From assembly GCA_964398055.1 (NCBI GenBank), contig CAYNLK010000026.1, positions 23,374 through 87,373 of the forward strand: a stretch of 64,000 nt of DNA, in the 5' to 3' direction. The translations under genes and the position numbers were made by a program. Shown in pieces: positions 56,795-64,000 of this stretch. Each line of letters begins with the position of its first letter. The stretch's first letter is position 1. The notes beneath the pieces are model-generated. The model was not told the DNA's origin. It saw nothing but the letters and a program-made list of their open reading frames with translations, and ran no database searches. The DNA comes from CAYNLK01 sp964398055. GTDB lineage: Bacteria; Chloroflexota; Anaerolineae; 4572-78; J111.

Positions 56795-58081
56795 ATGCTA
56801 GACCTAAATTTTATCCGTGAAAATCCCGACAAAGTAAAAGCAACGTTGCAGGATTTGAATACCGACGCGCCCATCGACGAGATCCTGGAACTGGATCGCC
56901 AGCGCCGTGAGCTGCTCAAAGAGGTCGAGGCGCTGCGCCAGGAACGCAATGTGGGTAGCAAAGCCATCGGCCAATTGATGCAACAGGGCCAAAAAGCCGA
57001 GGCCGAAGCCCAAAAGCAGCGCATGAGCGACATCGGCAACAAGATCAAGGAGCTTGACGACCAACTCCGCCAGGTTGAGGCTGACCTGTACGACCGGCAG
57101 CTTTACGTGCCCAACATGCCCGGCCCCGACGTGCCGGTCGGCCCCGATGAAAGCCACAATGTCGAAGTGCGGCGCTGGGGTGAGCCGCCCCAATTTGATT
57201 TTGCGCCCAAACCCCACTGGGAGCTGGGCGAGGCCCTGGACATCATCGATTTTGAGCGGGGCGTCAAGATGAGCGGCACCCGCTTCTACGTTTTCAAAGG
57301 GGCGGGGGCGGCCCTGCACCGGGCTTTGGCCAACTGGTTCCTCGATGTGGGCGTGCGTGAACACGGCTACACCGAGATTTACCCGCCCTTCATGGTCCGC
57401 GAGCAGGCCATGATCGGCGCGGCTCACCTGCCCAAATTCCGGGACAATATGTATCACGACGCCGAAGAAGATTACTGGTTCATTGGCACGGCCGAAGTGC
57501 CGCTGACCAACCTTTTTGCCGATGAAATTCTGGAGGCCGACCAACTGCCCATCAAATACCTGGCCCACACCCCCTGCTTTCGCCGCGAAAAGATGAGCGC
57601 CGGCCGGGACGTGCGCGGCATCAAGCGGGTCCACCAGTTTGAAAAGGTGGAGATGTACCACTATACCCTGCCGGAAGAGAGCTACGCCGCCCTGGAAGAG
57701 ATTGTCGCCAATGCCGAAGATCTGTGCCGGCGGCTGGGGCTGCCCCATCGCGTGGTCAAAATGTGCACCGGCGACCTGGGCTTTGCCGCGGCCAAAAAAT
57801 ATGACGTCGAGGCCTGGGTGCCCGGCCCGGAGGGTCAGGGCGAATGGCTGGAGATCAGCAGTTGCAGCAACGTGGAAGCCTTCCAGGCCCGGCGGGTCAA
57901 CATGCGCTTTCGCCGCGAGCCAGGGGCCAGGCCGGAGTTCGTCCATACGCTGAACGGCAGCGGCCTGCCGCCGGGGCGCTTGATGATCGCGGTCATGGAA
58001 AATTACCAGCAGGCTGACGGCAGCATCGTGGTGCCGGAAGTGCTGCGGCCTTATATGGGCGGGTTGGAATCAATACGGTAG
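56795..58081 (+). CDS. serS: Seryl-tRNA synthetase
   Basis: SerRS charges tRNA-Ser in the cytoplasm. The 428-residue protein has the N-terminal tRNA-binding coiled coil (residues about 25-105) and the class II catalytic domain with motif 2 (CFRREKMSAGRDVRGIKRVHQFEKVE region), the ISSCSNVEAFQARR loop and motif 3 LNGSGLPPGRLMIAVMENYQ. All family residues look intact. Two adjacent ATGs follow AAGGAG; the second (56795) has the better spacing. It is controlled by the T-box leader. It is monocistronic, and the A+T-rich 58082-58356 after it holds no gene. Confidence 0.97.
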   Translation: MLDLNFIRENPDKVKATLQDLNTDAPIDEILELDRQRRELLKEVEALRQERNVGSKAIGQLMQQGQKAEAEAQKQRMSDIGNKIKELDDQLRQVEADLYDRQLYVPNMPGPDVPVGPDESHNVEVRRWGEPPQFDFAPKPHWELGEALDIIDFERGVKMSGTRFYVFKGAGAALHRALANWFLDVGVREHGYTEIYPPFMVREQAMIGAAHLPKFRDNMYHDAEEDYWFIGTAEVPLTNLFADEILEADQLPIKYLAHTPCFRREKMSAGRDVRGIKRVHQFEKVEMYHYTLPEESYAALEEIVANAEDLCRRLGLPHRVVKMCTGDLGFAAAKKYDVEAWVPGPEGQGEWLEISSCSNVEAFQARRVNMRFRREPGARPEFVHTLNGSGLPPGRLMIAVMENYQQADGSIVVPEVLRPYMGGLESIR

Positions 58082-58356
58082 TTCTCAAAAAAGGCACGCA
58101 AAGAAGATGCACAGAGGTCTTAATTTTTCCTCGTAAAATTCTGTGTCTTTTCTGTGTGACTCTATTTAACATTCTTGCGCCCGATGTGCAAAAATCTCAT
58201 TATGTTGGTATTATTGATTTTCACAAGAAACTGGAAAGAAAATGGGTGAAATTGCAGGGTAAAAGCACATACTGTTGATTGCCCTGAGTTATATCAGGGT
58301 ACCCCGTGCATCATTCAGACCACCCTGGCTTATGCGATTGAAAGGGCAGTTGAGTT

Positions 58357-59109
58357 ATGAAGCAAGGGATATCGTTATTTATTGGATTGGCTCTGCTGTT
58401 ATTGCTAGGAATATCTGCAATATGGGTAGGTAGACAATCCGGTCTTGTCAGTATTTCTCCTACGCTAAGTGTAGCTACTCCAACCCCACGCACCCCAACC
58501 CCACCGACCCCGACCTTTACCCCAACCTCAACTTCATCTCCAATCCCAACTTTTACAAAAACACCAACCCCTACATCTACCTTTACCCCTACACCCACGC
58601 CAACACCTACTGCATGGTTTACACCCGGCCCGATAACAAATCTAGGTAAACTCATTACTGCCGAGCAGTCATTTCAAGTTGGTCGCACCTATGAAGATCA
58701 ACCCTGGTGGTGCGTCTTATCATTCTGCAAAAACAAATTTGTTTTAATAGCCTATGGCACTGTTCAAGCTGGTATTGATCTGCAAAAGTTAGAAGATACT
58801 GATATCATTGTTCAAGGGCAAAATATCATCATAACACTACCCCCGCCTGAAATATTTGGTGAACCGATTTTAGATTTGGAAAAGACTGTATTGATAGACG
58901 AAACCAGATTGAACCCGTTTAGAATAGAAGACCCCATTATTTTTATTCAAATCCAACGTGAAGCCCAGGAAATGGCCCTAGAGCAAATAAAAAAGGAAGG
59001 AAAACTCCTGGAAAAAACTCGCCAGAACGCCGAGTTACAAATAGAAGTACTCCTCCGGCGACTTGGCGCTGAAAACGTTACGATCAAGTGGGCCAAACGT
59101 GAGTTTTAA
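58357..59109 (+). CDS. DUF4230 membrane-anchored protein with Thr/Pro stalk
   Basis: A 250-residue protein: N-terminal membrane helix (ISLFIGLALLLLLGISAIWV), Thr/Pro-rich stalk (about 35-90), and a DUF4230 domain (LGKLITAEQSFQVGRTYED, LIAYGTVQAGIDLQKLEDTD, IIITLPPPEIF), ending in a coiled-coil helix (REAQEMALEQIKKEGKLLEK) and RRLGAENVTIKWA. The family is exported and widely distributed, but its function is unknown. The next gene encodes a second, divergent DUF4230 protein. The region is A+T-richer than serS. Confidence 0.82.
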   Translation: MKQGISLFIGLALLLLLGISAIWVGRQSGLVSISPTLSVATPTPRTPTPPTPTFTPTSTSSPIPTFTKTPTPTSTFTPTPTPTPTAWFTPGPITNLGKLITAEQSFQVGRTYEDQPWWCVLSFCKNKFVLIAYGTVQAGIDLQKLEDTDIIVQGQNIIITLPPPEIFGEPILDLEKTVLIDETRLNPFRIEDPIIFIQIQREAQEMALEQIKKEGKLLEKTRQNAELQIEVLLRRLGAENVTIKWAKREF

Positions 59110-59132
59110 GTCATCACCCAGGAGAATCTCAA

Positions 59133-59807
59133 ATGAAGCAGTCTAAAACCTGGTTAATTGGCGGCGCAGTAATCTTGATATGTTTTGTATTGGGCAATTT
59201 TTTACTGGGACGCGCCTGTGGAACAGGTTGGCTACAACTGAGAATAGGCGAATTTCAAGTTTGTGGACAGTCTGGTTGTGGCCCGGTAGATGTGACTCCA
59301 GGGGACATCCGTGAGGTTGCCAAATTAGTCAGCATTGAAATGGATGAGATGGCTAACTTTAAGCATATCATTTCGCCTGACTTGCCCTTTCCTGATTATC
59401 TGCTCCCTGTGGCAAGATTTTTTGGAATTGAGGATGAAATTGATATAACAGTATACGGTACCGTAACTGCCGGTTTTGAGCTGGATAAAATCCAAGAAAG
59501 CGACCTTTGGATAAATGGCAAACGGATAGTTTTACAGTTACCGTCGCCAAAAATTTTGTATACCCCCGTTAACAAGATTGTCATAAATAATCATGAGGAT
59601 TGGTGTCCCAATATCATTTGTGCGGACTCAGTTGAAGCCACGGATGAAATTATAAACAAAGCTACAACTCAAATGATTGTTCACAGTACGAGCGACCGAA
59701 AAATTCTAGAGATCGCGGCCGAGTCAGCGCGTAAACATTTTGAAAAGTTTTTCAAAGCTATGGGCTACGAAGATATCACCATCTATATTGACCATCACCC
59801 ACTATAA
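59133..59807 (+). CDS. Second DUF4230 protein
   Basis: A 224-residue protein with a membrane helix (WLIGGAVILICFVLGNFLL) but no Thr/Pro stalk. Its DUF4230 core parallels that of the upstream gene: VYGTVTAGFELDKIQESDLWINGKRIVLQLPSPKIL, and C-terminal ITIYIDHHPL. Four Cys lie in the N-terminal half (GRACGTG, QVCGQSGCG) and two near 165-175 (DWCPNIICAD), hinting at disulfides outside. AGGAGA precedes the start. With the first copy it probably forms a pair. Confidence 0.78.
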   Translation: MKQSKTWLIGGAVILICFVLGNFLLGRACGTGWLQLRIGEFQVCGQSGCGPVDVTPGDIREVAKLVSIEMDEMANFKHIISPDLPFPDYLLPVARFFGIEDEIDITVYGTVTAGFELDKIQESDLWINGKRIVLQLPSPKILYTPVNKIVINNHEDWCPNIICADSVEATDEIINKATTQMIVHSTSDRKILEIAAESARKHFEKFFKAMGYEDITIYIDHHPL

Positions 59808-59817
59808 GACCAAAAAA

Positions 59818-60630
59818 ATGACCTCAAAATTCGATCCCTTGAAAAAACTCTCTTTATTTCAAACCATCATACTGGTTTGGTTGGTATTGCTTACCTTCGT
59901 GGTTAGCTTTGTTACTTTCCGGCTCTGGCAAACCCAAAACACAGCCAATGTAATCTTGTCTCAAGCCACTGATAATATTACCGCCCTGGCGGATGACCAC
60001 ATTCGGTATACAGTACATATTAGCCAGACCGTCCCTATTTCAACTAATATCGCCATCAATGAGAAAATCCCGGTGCCGGTCAGCTTGACGGTGACACATA
60101 CTATCGCCGTTGATAACGAAATTCCCTTTAATCAATCAATAAATGTACCTGTCAATCTTGAAATAGATGAGGTTTTTCCAGTTGATACAACTATTCCATT
60201 CAAAGATAAAATTCTGGTTCGTATTAACCACGTCATACCCATTGATAATACCTTTGCAGTACCGGTCAATATTCCGCTATATGGTGAAGTCTCGATTAAT
60301 ATTCCTATTCGTACCGAAATCCCCGTAAAATTTGATGTAGAAGTTCCAATAAATCGAAACATCCCGGTAAAAACTAACATTCCGGTCAAATTTCCCATCT
60401 CGAAAACTTTGATAGTGGATGTCAACCGAAAAATTCCGGTAAAAATGGATATTCCGGTCAATATCCCCATCAATACTCAAGTGACAGTTCCCTTTAGCCG
60501 CACGATTCCTATCTCTGTAAAGGTTCCGATTGTATTGAATGTACCACTTGATATTGCTTTGAACGATACACCTTTTGGTGAATACCTTCGTAATTTAGGA
60601 AAAAATTTGCAGGCTATAATTGCAGAGTAG
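59818..60630 (+). CDS. Membrane-anchored Ile-Pro-Val beta-repeat protein
   Basis: A 270-residue protein not matched to a family. A membrane helix (TIILVWLVLLTFVVSFVTF) and short coiled region are followed by about 190 residues of alternating hydrophobic/polar strand units of 8-12 residues, many starting IPV, IPI or VPV (for example INEKIPVPVSLTVTHTI and NRNIPVKTNIPVKFPIS). This looks like an elongated external beta-rod or solenoid. It starts ten bases after the second DUF4230 gene and probably belongs to the same operon. The start has no clear Shine-Dalgarno sequence. An upstream start at 59740 would overlap the previous gene and lacks support. Confidence 0.72.
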   Translation: MTSKFDPLKKLSLFQTIILVWLVLLTFVVSFVTFRLWQTQNTANVILSQATDNITALADDHIRYTVHISQTVPISTNIAINEKIPVPVSLTVTHTIAVDNEIPFNQSINVPVNLEIDEVFPVDTTIPFKDKILVRINHVIPIDNTFAVPVNIPLYGEVSINIPIRTEIPVKFDVEVPINRNIPVKTNIPVKFPISKTLIVDVNRKIPVKMDIPVNIPINTQVTVPFSRTIPISVKVPIVLNVPLDIALNDTPFGEYLRNLGKNLQAIIAE

Positions 60631-60675
60631 TCAGAGACCTTCAAAGTAAATATGGTTAAGGAAAGGAGATCAAAA

Positions 60676-60942
60676 ATGGGTGGCAAATCTCTCCCTCTTT
60701 ACCACCGTCCAAGTTACGTTATGGATGCAGATGGGCGTCCCGAAGCCGTTCTCATCGATATCAGCACTTGGAAGATGATTTTAGAAAGATTGGAAGATGT
60801 AGTGGATATCAAAATTCTGCGTCACGCCTCAGCAGACCTGGAAATGCTATCCAAAGGTGTAAAACCCCCTAACTGGCAGTCCTGGGAGGAATTTGAGGCA
60901 GAGTTGGAGGCATTGGAGGCTGCCGGTGAGTTACCGGATTAA
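60676..60942 (+). CDS. Antitoxin of a RelBE/Phd-type module
   Basis: An 88-residue protein (MGGKSLPLYHRPSYVMDADG start) with the Phd/RelB-type pattern, including PSYVMDADGRPEAVLIDISTWKMILERLEDV (DNA-binding/dimerisation part) and a charged C-terminus for toxin neutralisation. AAAGGAG lies eight bases before the ATG at 60676; an earlier ATG at 60652 is less likely. It overlaps the toxin gene by 17 bases. Type assignment to RelB or Phd is uncertain. Confidence 0.7.
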   Translation: MGGKSLPLYHRPSYVMDADGRPEAVLIDISTWKMILERLEDVVDIKILRHASADLEMLSKGVKPPNWQSWEEFEAELEALEAAGELPD

Positions 60943-61228
60943 TATTTCGCCGGATGTCCGCAAAACTATCCCTACTTTGCCGGGACATATTCGCCAGAGA
61001 ATCCGGAAAGCGATTCAGGGTTTGGCTCAAAACCCGAAACCACCGCGTAGTAGAATCTTGGACTTTCCCCTGGAATTTGCTGAACCACGACGTTTACGCC
61101 TGGAAGAATGGCGGGTTATATACGCAGTTATTGAAGATGTCAAAGTGGTAGCTGTTGTGGCGGTTCGCAAGCGACCACCCTACGATTACACAGATTTATC
61201 CGATTTATTTGCTGATATGTTCGGTTAA
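60926..61228 (+). CDS. RelE/ParE-type toxin
   Basis: A 100-residue RelE/ParE-superfamily protein: SYRINISPDVRKTIPTLP N-terminal strand, IRQRIRKAIQGLAQNPKPPRSRILD, and the C-terminal LEEWRVIYAVIEDVKVVAVVAVRKR strand pair with the family Arg/Lys. These toxins cut mRNA on the ribosome or block gyrase. I choose a GTG start at 60926 since GGAGG lies six bases upstream and it overlaps the antitoxin end, a common arrangement. The toxin looks intact. Confidence 0.8.
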   Translation: MSYRINISPDVRKTIPTLPGHIRQRIRKAIQGLAQNPKPPRSRILDFPLEFAEPRRLRLEEWRVIYAVIEDVKVVAVVAVRKRPPYDYTDLSDLFADMFG

Positions 61229-61537
61229 AAGAACATCATACCTATCTTTCGATAATAAATTTGGCACTTTCAAAGAATTGTAAAGCTACCAGATATAGTG
61301 GTCATATTGACAGAGGCCCTATATGTAGACTCGCTCAGATAGCCCAAAGCTCAGTCATTAGAGACGAGAAGCCTAGATTGATTGACATAAGTATCAAATT
61401 CTATCTGAAATGTTGCTAAAAATGGTTAAAGTGCCCCAATTCTTGTTTTTGCTTCAGTTTATTGTCGAAAGGTAGGATCATACTCAAGCGAAACCGAACT
61501 TAAGATACGTTTCAAGTTTAGCATCAAACAAGAAACT
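61229..61537. other. 309-bp A+T-rich region without recognisable feature
   Basis: No gene, terminator or strong promoter could be supported between the RelE-like toxin and the zinc-ribbon gene. Confidence 0.5.
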
Positions 61538-61786
61538 ATGACTAAACCTGTGAACAAGTCGTCTCCGAGTTGTCCGTTCTGCGGCGAAGAAAAAGTTGTG
61601 CAGCACCTGCCCCGCGAGATCGACCGGCAGCTCTTCCACGAAGAGATCACCGTGCCCGCCGAGCCGGAGCCAAAGCAGCTCACCGTTGCCATTCTGCGCG
61701 TCACCTATGAGCGAGAATATGTCTGTCCGGCTTGCGGGGGCCAGTGGGTACAAAGCTTCACTACGGAAATACAAAAACACGTTTAA
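61538..61786 (+). CDS. Small zinc-ribbon protein
   Basis: An 82-residue protein with two CxxC pairs (SPSCPFCGEEKVV and REYVCPACGGQW) forming one zinc ribbon around a beta segment (VTVPAEPEP to AILRVTYER). It has no other domain, so a role as adaptor or transcription/translation accessory factor is only a guess. It has no good Shine-Dalgarno sequence. It sits between two TA modules in the A+T-rich region. Confidence 0.55.
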   Translation: MTKPVNKSSPSCPFCGEEKVVQHLPREIDRQLFHEEITVPAEPEPKQLTVAILRVTYEREYVCPACGGQWVQSFTTEIQKHV

Positions 61787-61933
61787 ATTTTTAGAAGGAC
61801 AAAAGCATCAGCAAAAAGGAATAAAGGAACAGGAGTCAACCAGCAATATCGCTTCTCCTTTTTCTTCTTTTGTCACCGTGCTATAATTTTGGGTGATGGT
61901 TGGTTTCCGTTGATTGCAAGAAATGAGAAACAG

Positions 61934-62179
61934 ATGAGTACAAATGTGACTACCCTTGATGTTGCCGATGACGGCACTATCACCATTCCGGTCGATTTAG
62001 TGCGGGCTATGGGCCTCACCCCTCGTCAAACTGTTACCGTAGAAGCCCACCCGGAAAGCCTGGTACTGATGCCAACTCGTCAGGACCGATTAAACCGGAT
62101 TGGCCAACTTCTGCGCACAGCTTTAAGCGGGCTTGAGCAGTCGGAGATTGAAGCCGGGAGAGGTGACCGATGCTTTTAG
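61934..62179 (+). CDS. vapB: VapB/AbrB-type antitoxin
   Basis: An 81-residue protein with an N-terminal AbrB/SpoVT swapped-hairpin domain (VADDGTITIPVDLVRAMGLTPRQTVTVEAHPESLVLMP) and a C-terminal helix for toxin binding. It represses its own operon in related systems. The ATG at 61934 is preceded by a weak AGAAACAG. Its end overlaps the toxin start by 10 bases. Confidence 0.8.
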   Translation: MSTNVTTLDVADDGTITIPVDLVRAMGLTPRQTVTVEAHPESLVLMPTRQDRLNRIGQLLRTALSGLEQSEIEAGRGDRCF

Positions 62180-62571
62180 GCGCCGATACCGGCTTTTTTG
62201 TAGCCTACGCCAACAATCATCCTCACGCCAGAGAAATCTGGCAAGAGCTACTTGAAGGACAACACATCCTGATTGTATCGACTTTGACCCTCAATGAAAT
62301 CCTGGTTTATTTCTTCAAGCGCGGCCAAACTCAAGCTGGACAAGAATGGGTTAACCTTATGGCCGAAACCGACAGCATCAGGCTAATCCCGGTCACTGCC
62401 CAAATTGCTACTCGCTCAGCGCAATATCGCTATAGTTTGGGATTGCCGACTGTAGACTCCGTGATTCTAACAACTTTCTTGGAAGAACGATGCGACAAAG
62501 CGCTTTCCACCGATAGTGATTTTCGTATTGTTGCTGAACAAGATGTACTGCCCGTGGAATTCTTTGTCTGA
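62170..62571 (+). CDS. vapC: VapC PIN-domain ribonuclease toxin
   Basis: A 133-residue PIN nuclease with the expected acidic set: Asp6 (LLGADTGFFVAY), Glu43 (TLNEILVYF), Asp96 (LPTVDSVIL) and Asp115/117 (LSTDSDF), which bind Mg2+ and cut structured RNA such as tRNA. It pairs with the VapB-type protein upstream. It looks intact. It ends the A+T-richer region, and the next gene returns to high GC. Confidence 0.88.
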   Translation: MLLGADTGFFVAYANNHPHAREIWQELLEGQHILIVSTLTLNEILVYFFKRGQTQAGQEWVNLMAETDSIRLIPVTAQIATRSAQYRYSLGLPTVDSVILTTFLEERCDKALSTDSDFRIVAEQDVLPVEFFV

Positions 62572-62601
62572 TTTTGCCAGGTTCGACAAGGAACAAAATT
62601 T

Positions 62602-63879
62602 GTGAGGACCATCCCCTTCTGGCAAGATGACTTTCCCCGGCCGGCCGATCTGCCGGTCGCAACTTTTTTACCGGAGCAGGTCGATGTGGCCGTTGTGGGC
62701 GGCGGCTACACCGGCCTAGTCGCGGCACGAACCCTGGCCAGAGGCGGGGCCAGCGTGGCCGTGCTGGAGCAAAACCAGTTTGGCGGCGGGGCCAGCGCGG
62801 TCAACGGCGGTCAGGCCGGCGGCGGGCTGAAGTTAGGTCCACAGCAGCTCATCGACGCTTATGGCCGCGAGTTGGGGCAGGAACTGTGGCAAGCCTCATT
62901 GGACGCGGTGCATTGCCTGGAACAGCTCATTCAAGTGGAGCAGATCGAATGCGACTACGCGGCCAACGGCATTACCGCCCTGGCCTACAAGCCGGCCCAT
63001 TTTGAGCGGCTGGCCCGTAACGCCGACTGGATCGCCGGCGAATTGGGCTACCGGAAGAAAGTTGTCCCCCGGGAGCAAATCCGCGCCGAGCTTGGCTCCG
63101 ATGCTTACTTTGGGGCGGTAGTTGACGAAGGCTGGGGCGGCCTGCACCCGGCCAAATATCTCTACGGCCTGGCCCGGGCGGCCGCTCGCGCCGGCGCGAC
63201 GCTGTGCGAGGAGTGTGAGGTCCAGCGCCTCGACCGGCGGCCAGGCAGCGACGGCTTTGGGTTGACCACCGGCCGGGGCGAGTTAAAAGCCAGCGAGGTG
63301 CTAATCGCTACCAACGGCTATACCGGCCCGCTGGTGCCGGAAATCCAGCGCCGCGTCTTTCCGGTGGGCAGCTATATGGTCACGACCGAGCCGCTCTCGC
63401 CGGAGCTGCAGGTCGAGCTTAGCCCCCAAAAGCGGATGTTTTGGGATAGCAAATGGTTCCTCAACTACTTCCGCCTCACCCCCGACGGTCGGCTGGCCAT
63501 GGGTGGGCGCAACAACCTCTCGCCCAACCTGGATGTGGTCCAAAGCGCCGGCTATCTGCGCCAGGCCATCGAGCGAGTCTTCCCGCAACTGCGGGTTGTC
63601 CCCCTCACCCACACCTGGTCCGGCCGCCTGGGCCTGACCTTTGACCTGTTGCCGCACATCGGCCGGATCGACGGGATTTACTACGCTCTGGGCTACAGCG
63701 GTCACGGGGTCAGCATTGCCACCTACCTGGGCCACGAGGTCGCCCAACTCATCGCCGGGCGGCTGGCCCGCAGCCCCTTCGCCGAGATTCCCCATCCCAC
63801 CCGCTTCTACTACCGCCAAAAGCCGTGGTTTTTACCCCTGGCCGCGGCCTACTACCGAGTTTTGGATCGAATCTCTTAG
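62602..63879 (+). CDS. FAD-dependent amine oxidoreductase (DAO family, PuuB-like)
   Basis: A 425-residue enzyme with the N-terminal FAD-binding loop VDVAVVGGGYTGLVAARTLA and NGGQAGGGLK, substrate domain with HPAKYLYGLARAAARAGATL, and C-terminal LPHIGRIDGIYYALGYSGHGVSIATYLG. It resembles gamma-glutamylputrescine oxidase and other DAO-family amine/amino acid oxidases, which deaminate with O2 or a quinone acceptor. Translation starts at a GTG preceded by AAGGAA. No other putrescine-degradation gene is in view, so substrate is open. Confidence 0.85.
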   Translation: MRTIPFWQDDFPRPADLPVATFLPEQVDVAVVGGGYTGLVAARTLARGGASVAVLEQNQFGGGASAVNGGQAGGGLKLGPQQLIDAYGRELGQELWQASLDAVHCLEQLIQVEQIECDYAANGITALAYKPAHFERLARNADWIAGELGYRKKVVPREQIRAELGSDAYFGAVVDEGWGGLHPAKYLYGLARAAARAGATLCEECEVQRLDRRPGSDGFGLTTGRGELKASEVLIATNGYTGPLVPEIQRRVFPVGSYMVTTEPLSPELQVELSPQKRMFWDSKWFLNYFRLTPDGRLAMGGRNNLSPNLDVVQSAGYLRQAIERVFPQLRVVPLTHTWSGRLGLTFDLLPHIGRIDGIYYALGYSGHGVSIATYLGHEVAQLIAGRLARSPFAEIPHPTRFYYRQKPWFLPLAAAYYRVLDRIS

Positions 63880-63888
63880 GGCGTGTTT

Positions 63889-64000
63889 CTTAAATGTCCG
63901 AGGAGCGAAGCGACGAGGAATCCCCAAGAACGCCTCTTGCAAGCAGCGGTTTCAGGGACTCTTCGCTCCCCGCTTGGCGGGTCGCTCAGAGCAACTGTGA
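63889..64000. repeat. Dispersed palindromic repeat, truncated by the window edge
   Basis: The core CTTGCAAGCAGCGGTTTCAG with flanking GAGGAGCGAAGCGACGAG and its near complement matches the family of the repeat at 43043-43139. It continues beyond the window. Confidence 0.65.

Noticed and set aside
61229..61537. Promoter from TTGACA near 61307
   Set aside because: No acceptable -10 at 16-18 bases downstream.

Overview
The window looks like a chromosomal segment of a moderately GC-rich, non-photosynthetic bacterium, most likely a Chloroflexota (Anaerolineae-type) lineage. That placement is inference: there is no rRNA gene here. It rests on the exported proteins with long Thr-Pro stalks, the PP2C/FHA proteins fused to beta-propellers, the T-box upstream of serS, the System I cytochrome c maturation locus next to a Rieske/cytochrome b complex, and many dispersed short hairpin repeats. 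No phage, transposase, CRISPR array, rRNA or tRNA gene was seen.

Layout. 1-2.2 kb (minus): prfA, then a hicBA toxin-antitoxin pair, then prmC, which runs off the left edge; the TA pair sits between the release factor and its methylase. 2.4-5.1 kb: a PflX-type radical SAM protein and a PAS-GAF histidine kinase. 5.1-9.8 kb (minus): a PP2C-like/NHL membrane protein, guaA and xpt, with an inverted repeat around the xpt promoter. 10-15 kb (plus): an alpha/beta hydrolase carrying an in-frame repeat insertion, a glycosyltransferase-PIG-L deacetylase fusion, a YbhN-type membrane protein and a methyltransferase. 15-19 kb (minus): a stalked coiled-coil protein, an EtfD/HdrD-like Fe-S oxidoreductase and a small Cys protein. 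19-26.5 kb (plus): an A-type Fe-S carrier followed by four radical SAM enzymes with small partner genes and a second hicBA pair.

26.7-31 kb: an FHA/PD40 protein and an OmpR-type two-component system. 31-47 kb (minus): a respiratory and cytochrome c assembly region comprising a DUF4405 cytochrome b561-like protein, a triple-haem cytochrome c, Rieske, cytochrome b, a Gly/Gln-rich exported protein, glutaredoxin, CcdA, CcmD-, C-, B- and A-like proteins, a dihaem cytochrome, a CcmI-like zinc-ribbon protein, a ResA/CcmG thioredoxin, CcmH, CcmF, CcmE and an AhbD/NirJ-like radical SAM protein. Together they would export haem and reduced thiols, attach haem to the c-type cytochromes encoded alongside, and feed a bc-type complex.

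47.6-58 kb: a receiver-kinase with a degenerate receiver, a methyltransferase, a DUF3179 lipoprotein with an in-frame UGA, a DUF3105 protein, a glycosyltransferase, a GIY-YIG protein, prephenate dehydrogenase, an HD protein, an M50 protease and T-box-controlled serS. 58.3-62.6 kb is visibly A+T-richer and holds two DUF4230 proteins, an Ile-Pro-Val beta-repeat membrane protein, relBE-like and vapBC modules and a zinc ribbon. The window closes with a FAD-dependent amine oxidoreductase and the start of a dispersed repeat.

The most striking observation is the DUF3179 gene at 49764-51032. A single UGA falls exactly at the first cysteine position of its CPLC motif, with the frame intact on both sides, which suggests a selenoprotein. 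Other leads are a radical SAM cluster of unknown product, a CcmE with a Cys (CxxxY) haem ligand that co-occurs with CcmH, and repeats inserted in frame into two genes.
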